In this document: positions 1-7,806 of the stretch, piece after piece
Layout of the letters: the number at the start of each line of letters is the position of its first letter
How positions within the stretch are numbered: position 1 is the stretch's first letter
Source: Acidobacteriota bacterium
GTDB lineage: Bacteria > Acidobacteriota > Terriglobia > Terriglobales > SCQP01
Length of the DNA stretch: 64,000 nt
Assembly (NCBI GenBank): GCA_004299485.1
Contig: SCQP01000001.1
Span: 310,001 to 374,000 of the forward strand
Direction: 5' to 3'
Translations under genes and position numbers: made by a program
The notes under the pieces: model-generated
The model's input: only the letters and a program-made list of their open reading frames with translations
Told to the model about the DNA's origin: nothing
The model's database searches: none

Positions 1-2
1 GC

Positions 3-353
3 ATCATTCCGGCGGGGGTGGCGCTTACCGGCGTGTGCGCGCTGCTGTTGGCCGCACCGCTCCCGTTGGTCGCGGTCCAGGCGGCCATCGTCGCCTTCTC
101 GTTGGGCTTCGATCTGACCCAGCCTCTCCTCGCTGGCATCGTCACCGACCTGCGCGGAAACCGCGCCCAGGCGGTGAGCCTTATGGCGTTCGTCCTGTTT
201 ACCGGTTTTGGGTTCGGCAGCCTGTTGTTCCAGATCGTACTCACGCAAGGTTTTACGACGGCGCTCGTGCTGTTTGGCTCCGCGGCGCTGGTGGCGGCTG
301 GAGTCGCGCTTTCTTTGTTCCGTGCAGAACGTCCACTCCCGAGTTGTCCGTGA
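3..353 (+). CDS. MFS transporter, C-terminal part (cut by window edge)
   Basis: The reading frame is open from the left edge, so only the last ~116 residues are present. They are strongly hydrophobic, with several membrane-segment-like stretches (alanine/leucine/valine/phenylalanine-rich) separated by short charged loops such as TDLRGNRAQ. This fits the last helices of a 12-helix major facilitator superfamily exporter in the inner membrane. The substrate cannot be told. Stop TGA is followed one base later by a family A repeat. The transporter assignment is inferred from hydropathy and loop style, because the diagnostic N-terminal half is missing. Confidence 0.6.
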   Translation: MIPAGVALTGVCALLLAAPLPLVAVQAAIVAFSLGFDLTQPLLAGIVTDLRGNRAQAVSLMAFVLFTGFGFGSLLFQIVLTQGFTTALVLFGSAALVAAGVALSLFRAERPLPSCP

Positions 354-354
354 C

Positions 355-465
355 GGTGGCTCGCCACTTTTTGCCCTGGTCGCTCCCGTTGGTCGCTTGG
401 AGTGCGGGCTTCGATTCCCGGCGGGGTCCACCCGCTGGCGCTCAGGGATCCTCCAAGCTGCCGCC
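355..465 (+). repeat. Family A 111-bp structured repeat, full copy 1
   Basis: The copy starts with the perfect hairpin GTGGC-TC-GCCAC followed by a T-run, then a nested stem (CTTGGAG pairing with CTCCAAG, GCGGGC pairing with a later GCCCGC; one base of the inner stem varies here). It lies immediately after the transporter stop codon and before the next gene. The same 111-bp unit recurs at 7392, 50822, 51451, 51682, 55217 and 63525. Confidence 0.9.
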
Positions 466-494
466 GTCGGCTATGCTTGGGGCAGGAGGCGGGC

Positions 495-1433
495 ATGATT
501 ACGGAAGCGGGCTGGCCGGAATTGCCGTTGGCGGCTTGGCAGGAGAGCTACACGACGCTGCATCTGTGGACCCAAATCGTGGGGAAGGTGCGCACGGCGC
601 TCAGCCCCCTGGTGAATCATTGGTGGAACTCGGCGCTGTACGTCTCGGCGCGTGGGCTGACGACGTCTCCGATACCGTGGAAGGGAGGGTCGTTTGAGGC
701 GGAATTCGACTTCATCGATCATCAGCTTGCGCTGCGGGGCAGCGACGGGGCGCGGCAATATCTTCCGTTGTACCCGCACACGGTAGCGGATTTTCACCGC
801 GAGTTTTTCGCGGTGCTGCAGACGTGGGGCATCGAGGTGGTGATCGCCGAGGGACCTTCGGAGATGGCAGATCCGATTCCGTTCGCGGAAGATAAGATTC
901 ACGCGGCGTACGATCCGGAATACGTCCAGCGCTTTCATCGCGTGCTGGTGTCGTGCGATGCGGTGTTCGAGGAGTTCCGGGCGCGGTTTATCGGCAAGGC
1001 GAGTCCGGTGCATTTTTTCTGGGGCAGCTTCGATCTGGCGGCGACGCGGTTTTGCGGACGGCGGGCGCCGGAGCGGCCGGGAGCGGATGCGATTACGCGC
1101 GAAGCCTATTCGCACGAGTGCAGCAGCGCCGGGTTCTGGCCGGGCGGCAGCGGGATAGATGCCGCGTTTTACGCCTATACCGTGCCGGCGCCGGAGGGAT
1201 ACGCGAAGCAGAAGATACGCCCGGCGGAGGCGTTTTTTCACCAGGGGCTAGGCGAGTTCATCCTGATGTACGATGTGGTGCGGCGCGCTGCTTCGCCGCG
1301 CGCGATGCTGCTGGATTTTCTGCAGAGCAGCTACGAAGCAGGAGCGAACCTGGCGGGCTGGGATCGCAAGGAGCTGGAGCGGGAGCCGGGGGCGGAGTGG
1401 CCGGAGGCTGCAGAGGTGCGGCGCACGGCGTAA
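495..1433 (+). CDS. DUF5996 family protein
   Basis: A 312-residue soluble protein with no signal peptide or membrane segment. It opens with WPELPLAAWQESYTTLHLW and continues with KVRTALSPLVNHWWN, which I recognise as the DUF5996 family. The biochemical role is unknown. A run such as PVHFFWGSFDLAATRF in the middle and HQGLGEFILMYDVVR near the end look like conserved family blocks. The start at 495 is chosen because AGGAGG lies 6-11 bases upstream and because an earlier in-frame start would lie inside the family A repeat. The stop codon directly abuts a truncated repeat copy. Confidence 0.8.
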   Translation: MITEAGWPELPLAAWQESYTTLHLWTQIVGKVRTALSPLVNHWWNSALYVSARGLTTSPIPWKGGSFEAEFDFIDHQLALRGSDGARQYLPLYPHTVADFHREFFAVLQTWGIEVVIAEGPSEMADPIPFAEDKIHAAYDPEYVQRFHRVLVSCDAVFEEFRARFIGKASPVHFFWGSFDLAATRFCGRRAPERPGADAITREAYSHECSSAGFWPGGSGIDAAFYAYTVPAPEGYAKQKIRPAEAFFHQGLGEFILMYDVVRRAASPRAMLLDFLQSSYEAGANLAGWDRKELEREPGAEWPEAAEVRRTA

Positions 1434-1474
1434 GTGGCTCGCCACTTTTTGCCCTGGTCGCTCCCGTTGGCCGC
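1434..1474 (+). repeat. Family A repeat, truncated copy
   Basis: Only the first ~41 bases of the 111-bp unit are present, including the GTGGC-TC-GCCAC hairpin and the T-run, starting on the base after the TAA of the DUF5996 gene. Placed between two convergent genes, it would look like a rho-independent terminator, although the other copies show that it is part of a dispersed repeat. Confidence 0.85.
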
Positions 1475-1483
1475 GCGGGTGAT

Positions 1484-2905
1484 TTATCTCACGCTCCAGA
1501 TGGTGAGGGTGCCGATGGTGGAGCGGCGGTTGGCGTTGCCGTCGGTCATAAAGATGTGGCCGTCAATGACGACCGGGCTTTGCCAGTGGCCGCGTGGGCA
1601 GGCGAGTTGGGTGACCCGCTTGCCGCTGGCGGCTTCATAGACGTTGAGCAAACCCGCGGGATCGAAGACGTAGAGCAGGTCGCCGGCAACGAAGGGGCTG
1701 GTGCCGTCGGTGGCGTTTTTCCATTGGGTCGAGAGCTTGCGGTTGGCAAGCACCCAGGCTTCGGTGCCGGCGGCAGTGGCAGCAAAGACCCAGGTCTCGC
1801 CGTCATGTTGCCACACCGCAGGCTGACCGAAAAGCATTTCGCCGCGGCGGGTGTCGTTGGCGGGTAATCGTGCGACCTGGAGCTCGTGATCCTTATGGGG
1901 CGCGGTGCCGGCCATGGAGGCGATGCTGATGAGGCGGAAGGTGCCGTCTTTGCCGCCCTGAGCGATGATTCCGCCGCCGAGCCAAACCGGCGAGCTCGAG
2001 CCGACATCGAGATCGCGATCGTTGAGTTCATCGGTATTGGCGGGAGTATAGTTGCCCAGCATTTGGGTGGCGCCCGAGTTGAGCTGGATGACGGCATCGC
2101 CCCAGTTGGTTTTGCCGTTCCAGGCGGCGTTGCCGGTGGCGATGAAGATGTCGCCGGTGGCGGGATCGATCTGGGGGCCGGGACGGCCCCAGATGGCGGA
2201 GTCACTCTCGGAGCAAGTGCTGGGATCGAGCAGGCCGGGGCGGTCGCTGCAAAGCGAATTCCAGACGTGGAGCAACTCGCCGCTGGCGGCGTCAAGGACG
2301 GCAACGTGGCCCTGGTAGGGCGGACGGTCGCCGTTGTAGCCGGCGGTGACCGCGATGACGCGGCCGCGATCGACCTTGAGACCGGAATCCATCTTTTCGC
2401 GCAGCGGCAGCCGGGTGATGGAGGTGCGCCAGATTTGGTGGCCGTCGGCGACGGACAGCTTCTCGATATATCCGTCGGGCGAGGCAGTGTAGATGTGCTT
2501 GAGGTCTGGATCGGCGGCGGGAATGGAGTTGGTGACCTGATGACTGCCGGCGAGCTGGCTATAGCTCGAGGGCGTGTAGACCCAGAGAATTTTGCCGCTA
2601 TCGGCGTCGATCGCCATGGTCTTGCCGTAGAGGGCGGTCAAAAAGAGGGTGTTGTGGCGCGCCCCCTTGACCATGGCTCCGTGCAGATAGATGCCGCTGG
2701 CATCGACGGTGCCGGGAAGCTGGACCTCGCGTTTGCTTAGCTTGGCGACGTTGGCGGCCGTGATACCGCCGGAGCTGGCGATGGCGCTGGGGCTGGTGAG
2801 TGAACCGCCGAACATCAGCCAGTCGCGAGCGGGGGTGGATTGGGCGGAGGCGGTCATCACCAAGCCAGCCCCGAGCAGAAACGAGAGAGCCAAGGAGTGT
2901 CTCAT
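1484..2905 (-). CDS. Secreted PQQ-type beta-propeller protein
   Basis: A 473-residue protein with an N-terminal signal peptide (MRHSLALSFLLGAGLVMTASAQ). The body carries repeated blade-like motifs: DADSGKILWVYTP, DGHQIWRTS, VLDAASGELLHVWN and YEAASGKRVTQLAC. These are typical of pyrrolo-quinoline-quinone-like eight-bladed propellers. It lacks the cytochrome and catalytic hallmarks of a true quinoprotein alcohol dehydrogenase, so a binding or scaffold role in the periplasm is as likely as an enzyme role. The start at 2905 is chosen because it begins the signal peptide; the upstream extension has no signal character. It is divergent from the barrel cluster. Confidence 0.75.
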   Translation of the reverse strand: MRHSLALSFLLGAGLVMTASAQSTPARDWLMFGGSLTSPSAIASSGGITAANVAKLSKREVQLPGTVDASGIYLHGAMVKGARHNTLFLTALYGKTMAIDADSGKILWVYTPSSYSQLAGSHQVTNSIPAADPDLKHIYTASPDGYIEKLSVADGHQIWRTSITRLPLREKMDSGLKVDRGRVIAVTAGYNGDRPPYQGHVAVLDAASGELLHVWNSLCSDRPGLLDPSTCSESDSAIWGRPGPQIDPATGDIFIATGNAAWNGKTNWGDAVIQLNSGATQMLGNYTPANTDELNDRDLDVGSSSPVWLGGGIIAQGGKDGTFRLISIASMAGTAPHKDHELQVARLPANDTRRGEMLFGQPAVWQHDGETWVFAATAAGTEAWVLANRKLSTQWKNATDGTSPFVAGDLLYVFDPAGLLNVYEAASGKRVTQLACPRGHWQSPVVIDGHIFMTDGNANRRSTIGTLTIWSVR

Positions 2906-2926
2906 GCGGTGATTATAAGGCCACGG

Positions 2927-2956
2927 TTGGCAATCTCCTGGAACTTGGACTATAGT
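2927..2956 (+). promoter_or_regulatory. Predicted promoter of the barrel-protein cluster
   Basis: TTGGCA, an 18-base spacer and TATAGT, followed 7 bases later by the ATG of the first barrel paralogue. The spacing predicts a transcript starting at or next to the start codon. It lies between divergent genes. Confidence 0.55.
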
Positions 2957-2963
2957 CGCGTTT

Positions 2964-3490
2964 ATGAAGCGGAGCGCATGGACTGTCGTGCTGTTTCTGC
3001 TGGCGGCCACGTGCGTATGGGCGCAGAGTGGGCACAGCTTTGACTTGGCTGGCGGGGCGGGCACTGGCTTCGGGGGTAACTTTCACGGAGGGTTTTGACC
3101 GGCCGTCAGCGCGACGGGATGGTTTGGGCGCTGCTGGGGGCGAATGGAGAGTTTTCGTTCGCCTCCACGGATAACCCGCCCAACATCAGGCCTTGGGCGC
3201 TCGATGCCAACTTGGCGTTGCGGCCGGTGAACGGGCCGGTCACGCCGGTGATCTTGTTCGGCGTCGGCGTGCTGCAGTACGGCGTTGTTTCCTTGGGGTT
3301 GCCGAGCGGTTTTGGGCCGGGTTACATGTCGATCACGAATGCAGCTTACCATTTGGGTTTTGCGCTCAAGCGGTACATCCACGGCCGGTGGTTTCTGCGG
3401 CTCGGTTACAGCCTGTACTGGGCGCATCAGATTAAGGGCCATCCGCAGCGGATTACGGTGATGATCGGCTACACCTGGGGGAAGCCGTGA
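2964..3490 (+). pseudogene. Outer-membrane barrel paralogue 1 (nonsense and frameshift)
   Basis: It starts with a signal peptide (MKRSAWTVVLFLLAATCVWAQ) and follows the same plan as paralogues 3 and 4 downstream. Where the others read GFWP, this copy has TTT-TGA (TGA at 3096-3098), a Trp-to-stop change. A one-base frame change around 3125-3135 follows. After it, the family sequence resumes (ANGEFSF, WALDANLALRP, YHLGFALKRYIHG, IGYTWGKP). Its terminal TGA overlaps the GTG start of the next copy. It is probably a decayed first member of the tandem cluster; a sequencing error would have to explain two lesions. Confidence 0.75.
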
Positions 3491-4040
3491 AGCGGTGCAC
3501 GTTGATTGTGGTAGTGATGCTGGTGACGAGCGTGAACCTGGGTGCGCAGAGCATTGACGTGGCTGCGGGCGGTGGGACAGCGGCGTATACCGGTGTTCCG
3601 GGCGGCTTCTGGCCAGCATTTAGCGCCACCAAGATGTTCAACCCGCACATCGGCATAACGGCGCGTTTTCCTTTGATACCGGATCGCTCTCGTACCACCC
3701 GTGGCTGCTGGAGGCGAATCTGGCGCTGCGCCCAGCGCGCAAGCGGTTTACGCCGGAACTACTTATCGGCTATGCTGCGGTGGATCTCTCCGGACCGGGG
3801 CTGGTTGTGACCTGCGCTTCCAATCAGCCGGGACTCATCCTGTCCTGCGCTCAGCCGCGGCTGAGCCGGAATGCCTTTCATCTTGGCGGGGTGATCCGGA
3901 CGTATCTGCAACGTCACGTATTTCTGCAGTTCGGCTACCACCTTTACCTCGGCAGCAGGTTGAACTTCACGGGATTTAGGTACGACACCAATGTTTCGCG
4001 TTTTGTGGTGATGATTGGCTACACGTGGGGGAAAGCATGA
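3487..4040 (+). pseudogene. Outer-membrane barrel paralogue 2 (single-base frameshift)
   Basis: It starts at GTG overlapping the previous stop (GTGA). The signal peptide and first third (LGAQSIDVAAGGG, GGFWPAFSATKMF) match paralogue 3. Near 3655-3658 an A appears to be missing: adding one back restores ATA-AAC-GGC and reads continuously into HPWLLEANLALRP, FTPELLIGYA and GYTWGKA in the second frame. The stop overlaps the next ATG (ATGA). As it stands only a short truncated protein would be made. This could be a recent loss of function, phase variation or an assembly error. Confidence 0.75.
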
Positions 4041-4597
4041 ACAAGTGGGCGTGGGTCGCAGTGTTTTTTGTGCTCGCGGCGGTGAGCCTGGGCGCCCAAA
4101 GTGTCGATCTCGCTGCGGGGGGCGGTACGGCGCTCGCGGGCAAGCAGGTCGACAACAATGTGGCCGGTGGCTTCTGGCCGGAGTTGAGCGCCACCAAGAT
4201 GTTCGACGCGCACATCGGCATCAATGGCGAGTTCTCGACGCATCTGGAGGTTGGAAAATTCGCTGCACACCCCTGGGTTCTGGACGCCAACTTCGTGCTG
4301 CGGCCGGGACCCATGCGCTTTACGCCGGAGCTGATGCTCGGCTACGGTTGGTTCGATACAGGGCCGGCCGACGTCGGCTGCGAAGCGAACCTGCTCGTGC
4401 CATGCACGATACCCAAGCTAAATCGCAGTAGCTTTCATTTGGGCGGAGCTGTCCGAACGTACCTGCAGGGGCCGGTTTTCCTGCAGGTCGAGTACCACCT
4501 TTATCTCGGCGATAGACTCTGGCTGGGTGAGAGCGGGTTTCGCGGCCGAATCACACGGCTTGCAGTCGTGCTCGGTTACACGTGGGGAAAAACATGA
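4037..4597 (+). CDS. Small outer-membrane beta-barrel-like protein, paralogue 3
   Basis: 186 residues with a signal peptide ending near LGAQS, then alternating aromatic and polar stretches such as FTPELMLGYGWFDTG, VFLQVEYHLYLGDRLW and RLAVVLGYTWGKT. The pattern fits an eight-stranded outer-membrane barrel of the OmpA/OmpX-like class, but I do not recognise a named family. The start at 4037 overlaps the previous stop as ATGA and its own stop overlaps paralogue 4 the same way, so translation is probably coupled. The in-frame GTG four codons earlier is less likely. Function is unknown. Confidence 0.7.
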   Translation: MNKWAWVAVFFVLAAVSLGAQSVDLAAGGGTALAGKQVDNNVAGGFWPELSATKMFDAHIGINGEFSTHLEVGKFAAHPWVLDANFVLRPGPMRFTPELMLGYGWFDTGPADVGCEANLLVPCTIPKLNRSSFHLGGAVRTYLQGPVFLQVEYHLYLGDRLWLGESGFRGRITRLAVVLGYTWGKT

Positions 4598-5115
4598 AAA
4601 GGTGCAAGCTCGTCATCATCCTTGTGCTCCTGGCAGCGGTCGGGCTGGGAGCGCAAAGCCTGGATCTGACCGCAGGGGCTGGCGCGGGGCTGGGCGGCAA
4701 TTTCATGCACGGGTTTTGGCCGAGCTTCAGCGCAACCGGCTGGATTGACCAGAACGTAGGGTTCGAGGGCGGGATTGCATTTAATGTGGGCACCTCGGTG
4801 CGGAATTACGCTGCGGAGGGGAACCTCGCCGTCCGTGCCGCGGCGAAGAGTTGGACACCGGAATTCTTGCTTGGGTATGCGCGGCTGCAGACGGCGCAAC
4901 CGAAGTGCAGCCTATGCCTCATCAATCCGCTCGCACCTGCGGCGTTTTCTTTGCCCAAATACAACACGTTCGATCTGGGCGTGGCGGTGAAGCACTATGT
5001 GTCCGGCGGCGCCTTTTTCCAGGCCGACTTCCGGACCTACTTCGGCGGCGGCAGCGAGTTTGGCCAGCCCTGGCGATTCGCGTTTTCGATCGGCTACACC
5101 ATCGGCAAGCACTAG
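4594..5115 (+). CDS. Small outer-membrane beta-barrel-like protein, paralogue 4
   Basis: 173 residues with a signal peptide (MKRCKLVIILVLLAAVGLGAQ), then the same framework as the other copies: GGNFMHGFWPSFSATGW, EGNLAVR, SWTPEFLLGYA, YNTFDLGVAVKHYVSGG and SIGYTIGKH. It contains a C-x-x-C pair (CSLCL) at about residue 108, where paralogue 3 also has two cysteines, possibly a loop disulphide. It is the last member of the overlapping cluster. Its TAG stop is the first base triplet of a duplicated copy of the pirin gene end. An intact secreted barrel is the most likely product. Confidence 0.7.
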   Translation: MKRCKLVIILVLLAAVGLGAQSLDLTAGAGAGLGGNFMHGFWPSFSATGWIDQNVGFEGGIAFNVGTSVRNYAAEGNLAVRAAAKSWTPEFLLGYARLQTAQPKCSLCLINPLAPAAFSLPKYNTFDLGVAVKHYVSGGAFFQADFRTYFGGGSEFGQPWRFAFSIGYTIGKH

Positions 5116-5456
5116 CGCGTCTTGAGGAAGGTGCCTTCCTGGAGCTCGCGATAGGCCTCGCGGAGCTGGGCATTTCTGGGCGCGGGCCCCAGCGCGGCTC
5201 ATGCCGCGCGTCCCGCTTGTGCTCACGCCGGGTTGGGGGCCCGCAGCCCCAACCCGGCGCTGCGCTGCCGGCCACTCCGCCGCTTAGCGCGTCTTGAGGA
5301 AGGTGCCTTCCTGGAGCTCGCGGTAGGCCTCGCGGAGCTGGGCATTTCTGGGCGCGGGCCCCAGCGCGGCTCATGCCGCGCGTCCCGCTTGTGCTCACGC
5401 CGGGTTGGGGGCCCGCAGCCCCAACCCGGCGCTGCGCTGCTGGCCACTCCGCCGCT
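5113..5456. repeat. 172-bp tandem duplication: pirin gene end plus family B repeat, two units
   Basis: Each unit is 57 bases copied from the 3' end of the pirin gene plus a 115-bp GC-rich repeat (5170-5284 and 5342-5456). The two units are almost identical and run into the real pirin end at 5457. The repeat part holds two strong hairpins: GCGCGGC-TCAT-GCCGCGC (5192-5209) and a perfect 12-bp stem GCCGGGTTGGGG / CCCCAACCCGGC (5227-5258). The same repeat, diverged but with stems preserved, lies at 38508-38621 beside a duplicated nuoD start. No gene is seen in this stretch. Confidence 0.9.
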
Positions 5457-6364
5457 TAGCGCGTCTTGAGGAAGGTGCCTTCCTGGAGCTCGCGATAGGC
5501 CTCGCGGAGCTGGTCCTGAGTGTTCATCACGATGGGGCCGTACCAGGCGACGGGCTCCTCGATGGGCTTGCCGGAGACGAGGAGGAAACGGATGCCGTCT
5601 TCGCCGGCGTGGACTTCGAGCTCGTCGCCGCGGTCGAAGAGGATGAGGGAGCGATTTTCGACATCAGCGGGCGGGGGGGCGGTATCGAGCCAGCCGACAG
5701 GCTCGGTGGGTACGGCCAGCGGCTCGCTGGCGTTGCAGAACTTGCCGCTGCCGGCAAACACGTAAGCAAAAGCGTGGCGGGTGATCTCGACGGGGAGGGT
5801 GCGGCGGGTCCCGGGCGGGACGGAAACGTCGAGATAGACGGGATCGGCGGCCACACCTTCGACCGGACCTTTGCGGCCCCAGAAATTGCCGGAGACGACG
5901 CGGACGTGGGTGCCGTCGTCCTCGGTGCGCTCGGGGATCTCTTCGGCTTTGAACTCCTGGTAACGCGGGGCGATCATCTTCTGCGAAGAGGGCAGGTTGC
6001 CCCAGAGCTGAAAGCCGTGCATGCGTCCGGCAGCGTCCCCTTTGGGCATTTCCTGATGGATGATGCCGCTGCCGGCGGTCATCCATTGCACGTCTCCGGA
6101 GCCGATGGCGCCGCGGTGGCCCATGCTGTCGCCGTGCTCGACCGTGCCGGCGAGCACGTAGGTGATGGTCTCGATGCCGCGATGGGGATGCCAGGGGAAG
6201 CCGGCGAGGTAGTCGGCGGGGATGTCGTTGCGGAAGTCATCGAGGAGCAGGAAGGGATCAAAGTCTTTGGTGCTGCCCCAGCCGAAAGCGCGGCGGAGAT
6301 GGACACCGGCGCCTTCGAGGGTAGGTTTGGCCTGGATGATTTTTTTAACGGGGCGGAGCGACAT
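5456..6364 (-). CDS. Pirin family protein
   Basis: 302 residues, a two-cupin pirin. The N-terminal cupin has the metal-binding core HPHRGIETITYVLAG with later HGDSMG and SGIIHQE, giving three His and one Glu as iron ligands. The C-terminal cupin has YVFAGSGKF. Pirins of bacteria act as quercetin 2,3-dioxygenases or as redox-responsive cofactors; which applies here cannot be told. The start at 6364 begins MSLRPVKKIIQ. A longer upstream frame would run over the promoter region of the divergent XRE gene. The last 57 bases of the gene are duplicated twice immediately downstream. Confidence 0.85.
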   Translation of the reverse strand: MSLRPVKKIIQAKPTLEGAGVHLRRAFGWGSTKDFDPFLLLDDFRNDIPADYLAGFPWHPHRGIETITYVLAGTVEHGDSMGHRGAIGSGDVQWMTAGSGIIHQEMPKGDAAGRMHGFQLWGNLPSSQKMIAPRYQEFKAEEIPERTEDDGTHVRVVSGNFWGRKGPVEGVAADPVYLDVSVPPGTRRTLPVEITRHAFAYVFAGSGKFCNASEPLAVPTEPVGWLDTAPPPADVENRSLILFDRGDELEVHAGEDGIRFLLVSGKPIEEPVAWYGPIVMNTQDQLREAYRELQEGTFLKTR

Positions 6365-6408
6365 GGCGAAGCCTCCTGATGCCAGTCTACGCCGGAGGGC
6401 AAGTGTCG

Positions 6409-6427
6409 TATAACAGATTATGTTATA
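6409..6427. promoter_or_regulatory. Probable operator of the XRE/nucleotidyltransferase pair
   Basis: Inverted repeat TATAAC-N7-GTTATA in an AT-rich patch between the divergent pirin and XRE genes. Its position just upstream of an XRE-type antitoxin gene suggests an autoregulatory binding site that may overlap the promoter. This is inferred from symmetry and position only. Confidence 0.5.
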
Positions 6428-6460
6428 TTGTGGTTGTGGGTGGGTGGAGGAGTGGACTGA

Positions 6461-7159
6461 ATGAACGGGAGGGTGCTGAAAGATGCGCGGAGAGAGCGGG
6501 GCTGGACGCAGAAGCACGCGGCGGCGGTGTTGGGTGTGACGCAGGCGTACGTGTCGATGCTGGAGAGCGGGCGGCGCACGGTGCCACGCCGGCACGCGCG
6601 GCGGCTGGTGAGCCGGTTACGGCTTGCGCCGACCGCGCTACCGCTGAGCGCCGGCGTGGCGCCGGCTGGGGCGCCGAGTGAAGCAGTGCGGGATGAGTTG
6701 GCGGCGCTGGGGTATCCGGGGTTTGCCTACCTGCGCCGGAGCGGGGCGGCCAGGAGGCACAATCCCGCACAGGTGCTGCTCACCGGGCTCAGCACACCCG
6801 AACTGGACCGGCGCGTGGCGGAAGGGCTGCCGTGGCTGGTTTATGCTTTTGAGGAACTGGATCGAGACTGGCTGAACGGAAACGCCAAGATGCGGGATTG
6901 TCAAAATCGGCTGGGGTTCACGCTGGCGTTGGCGGCGGGGGTGGCGCGGAAGACAGGTGACGAGAAGCGGGCGCAGAGCCTGGAGCAGTGGGAGCGGGGG
7001 CTGGAACCTTCGCTGCTGGCGAGGGAAGACACGTATTGTCATGAGGCGATGACCGCGACCGAGCGCACGTGGCTGCGAGAGCATCGGTCGCCGAAAGCGC
7101 GGAAATGGAACCTGCTGACCGACCTGACGGCGGAGCAGCTTGATCATGCCGCGGGTTGA
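6461..7159 (+). CDS. XRE-family DNA-binding protein, likely antitoxin of a nucleotidyltransferase pair
   Basis: 232 residues. Residues ~6-50 form a helix-turn-helix of the XRE class (RRERGWTQKHAAAVLGVTQ, then YVSMLESGRRTV). The remainder is a soluble helical domain with no catalytic motif that I recognise. GGAGG lies upstream. The gene overlaps by 14 bases a gene with a GGFAV...DLDVLM nucleotidyltransferase signature, the usual layout of type II or IV-like XRE/NTase TA modules. A symmetric AT-rich operator lies just upstream. A role as a repressor-antitoxin is inferred from context. Confidence 0.7.
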   Translation: MNGRVLKDARRERGWTQKHAAAVLGVTQAYVSMLESGRRTVPRRHARRLVSRLRLAPTALPLSAGVAPAGAPSEAVRDELAALGYPGFAYLRRSGAARRHNPAQVLLTGLSTPELDRRVAEGLPWLVYAFEELDRDWLNGNAKMRDCQNRLGFTLALAAGVARKTGDEKRAQSLEQWERGLEPSLLAREDTYCHEAMTATERTWLREHRSPKARKWNLLTDLTAEQLDHAAG

Positions 7160-7800
7160 GTATGTCCCGGAGCCGTGGCGCTCGTTCCTGCGGGAACTGG
7201 ACGCGGCCGTAGGAACCGAGGTGCGGCTGGTGTGCATGGGTGGGTTCGCGGTTTCACAGTTTTATGGCTTCGCGCGGCCGACACCAGATTTGGACGTACT
7301 CATGCTCCGGCCATCGGATGTGCCGCCGGTGATCAGTACGCTCGGCCAGCGGGGCGGAACTTTGCACAAGAAGCACCGCGTCTACCTGGAAGTGGCTCGC
7401 CACTTTTTGCCCTGGTCGCTCCCGTTGGTCGCTTGGAGTGCGGACTTCGATTCCCGGCAGGGTCCGCCCGCTGGCGCTCAGGGCTCCTCCAAGCTGCCGC
7501 CAGTCGTCGCCGTGGCTGCCGTGCCGGACGGCTGCGAGGAGCGGTTGACGGAGATGTGGCCTGGGGCTTTTCGCAACCTCCAGTTACGCGTGCTGGATCC
7601 CTACGATCTGGCGCTTTCGAAGCTGGAGCGGAACACGGAGCGGGACCGGGCCGATGTGCGCTTTCTGGCTCGAGCGATTCCGCTGGATTTGGATTTGCTG
7701 CGGGAGCGAGAAAGAATTGCGCTGGCAGTTGGGGAACCCGGAGCGCGAGGACCTCACGCTGAGACTGTGGCTGGAGATGATCGGCGAGGACCGGGTGTAA
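7146..7800 (+). pseudogene. Nucleotidyltransferase-fold toxin-like gene, interrupted by family A repeat and a frameshift
   Basis: The N-terminal part carries the nucleotidyltransferase signature MGGFAVSQFYG...TPDLDVLM (about residues 30-55). At codon 83 a 111-bp family A repeat is inserted in frame between HRVYLEV and VVAVAAVPDGCEERL, which reads as one family sequence when the insert is ignored. Near 7710 a frameshift follows: after DLDLLRER the family C-terminus EKELRWQLGNPE...LEMIGEDRV continues in another frame and stops at 7798-7800. The gene is therefore probably inactive. The unshifted frame would run on over the next gene. It pairs with the upstream XRE gene. Confidence 0.8.
7392..7502 (+). 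repeat. Family A 111-bp repeat, full copy 2, inside a coding sequence
   Basis: Full-length copy in the forward orientation inside the nucleotidyltransferase gene. It is exactly 37 codons, has no stop in that frame and keeps the two halves of the host gene in register. Both hairpins are intact. Confidence 0.9.
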
Positions 7801-7806
7801 CAAGCG

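Noticed and set aside
402-494. Upstream extension of the DUF5996 gene
   Set aside because: The extra 31 codons lie in the family A repeat and the AGGAGG site fits the ATG at 495.
1434-1474. Classical rho-independent terminator
   Set aside because: The hairpin plus T-run looks like one, but the same segment occurs inside coding sequences (7392, 51451, 55217), so it is primarily a repeat; a terminator function remains possible only as a side effect.
5113-5513. Possible CRISPR-like array
   Set aside because: The unit is 172 bp and contains a copied gene end, the spacing parts are identical rather than unique spacers, and no cas genes are present.
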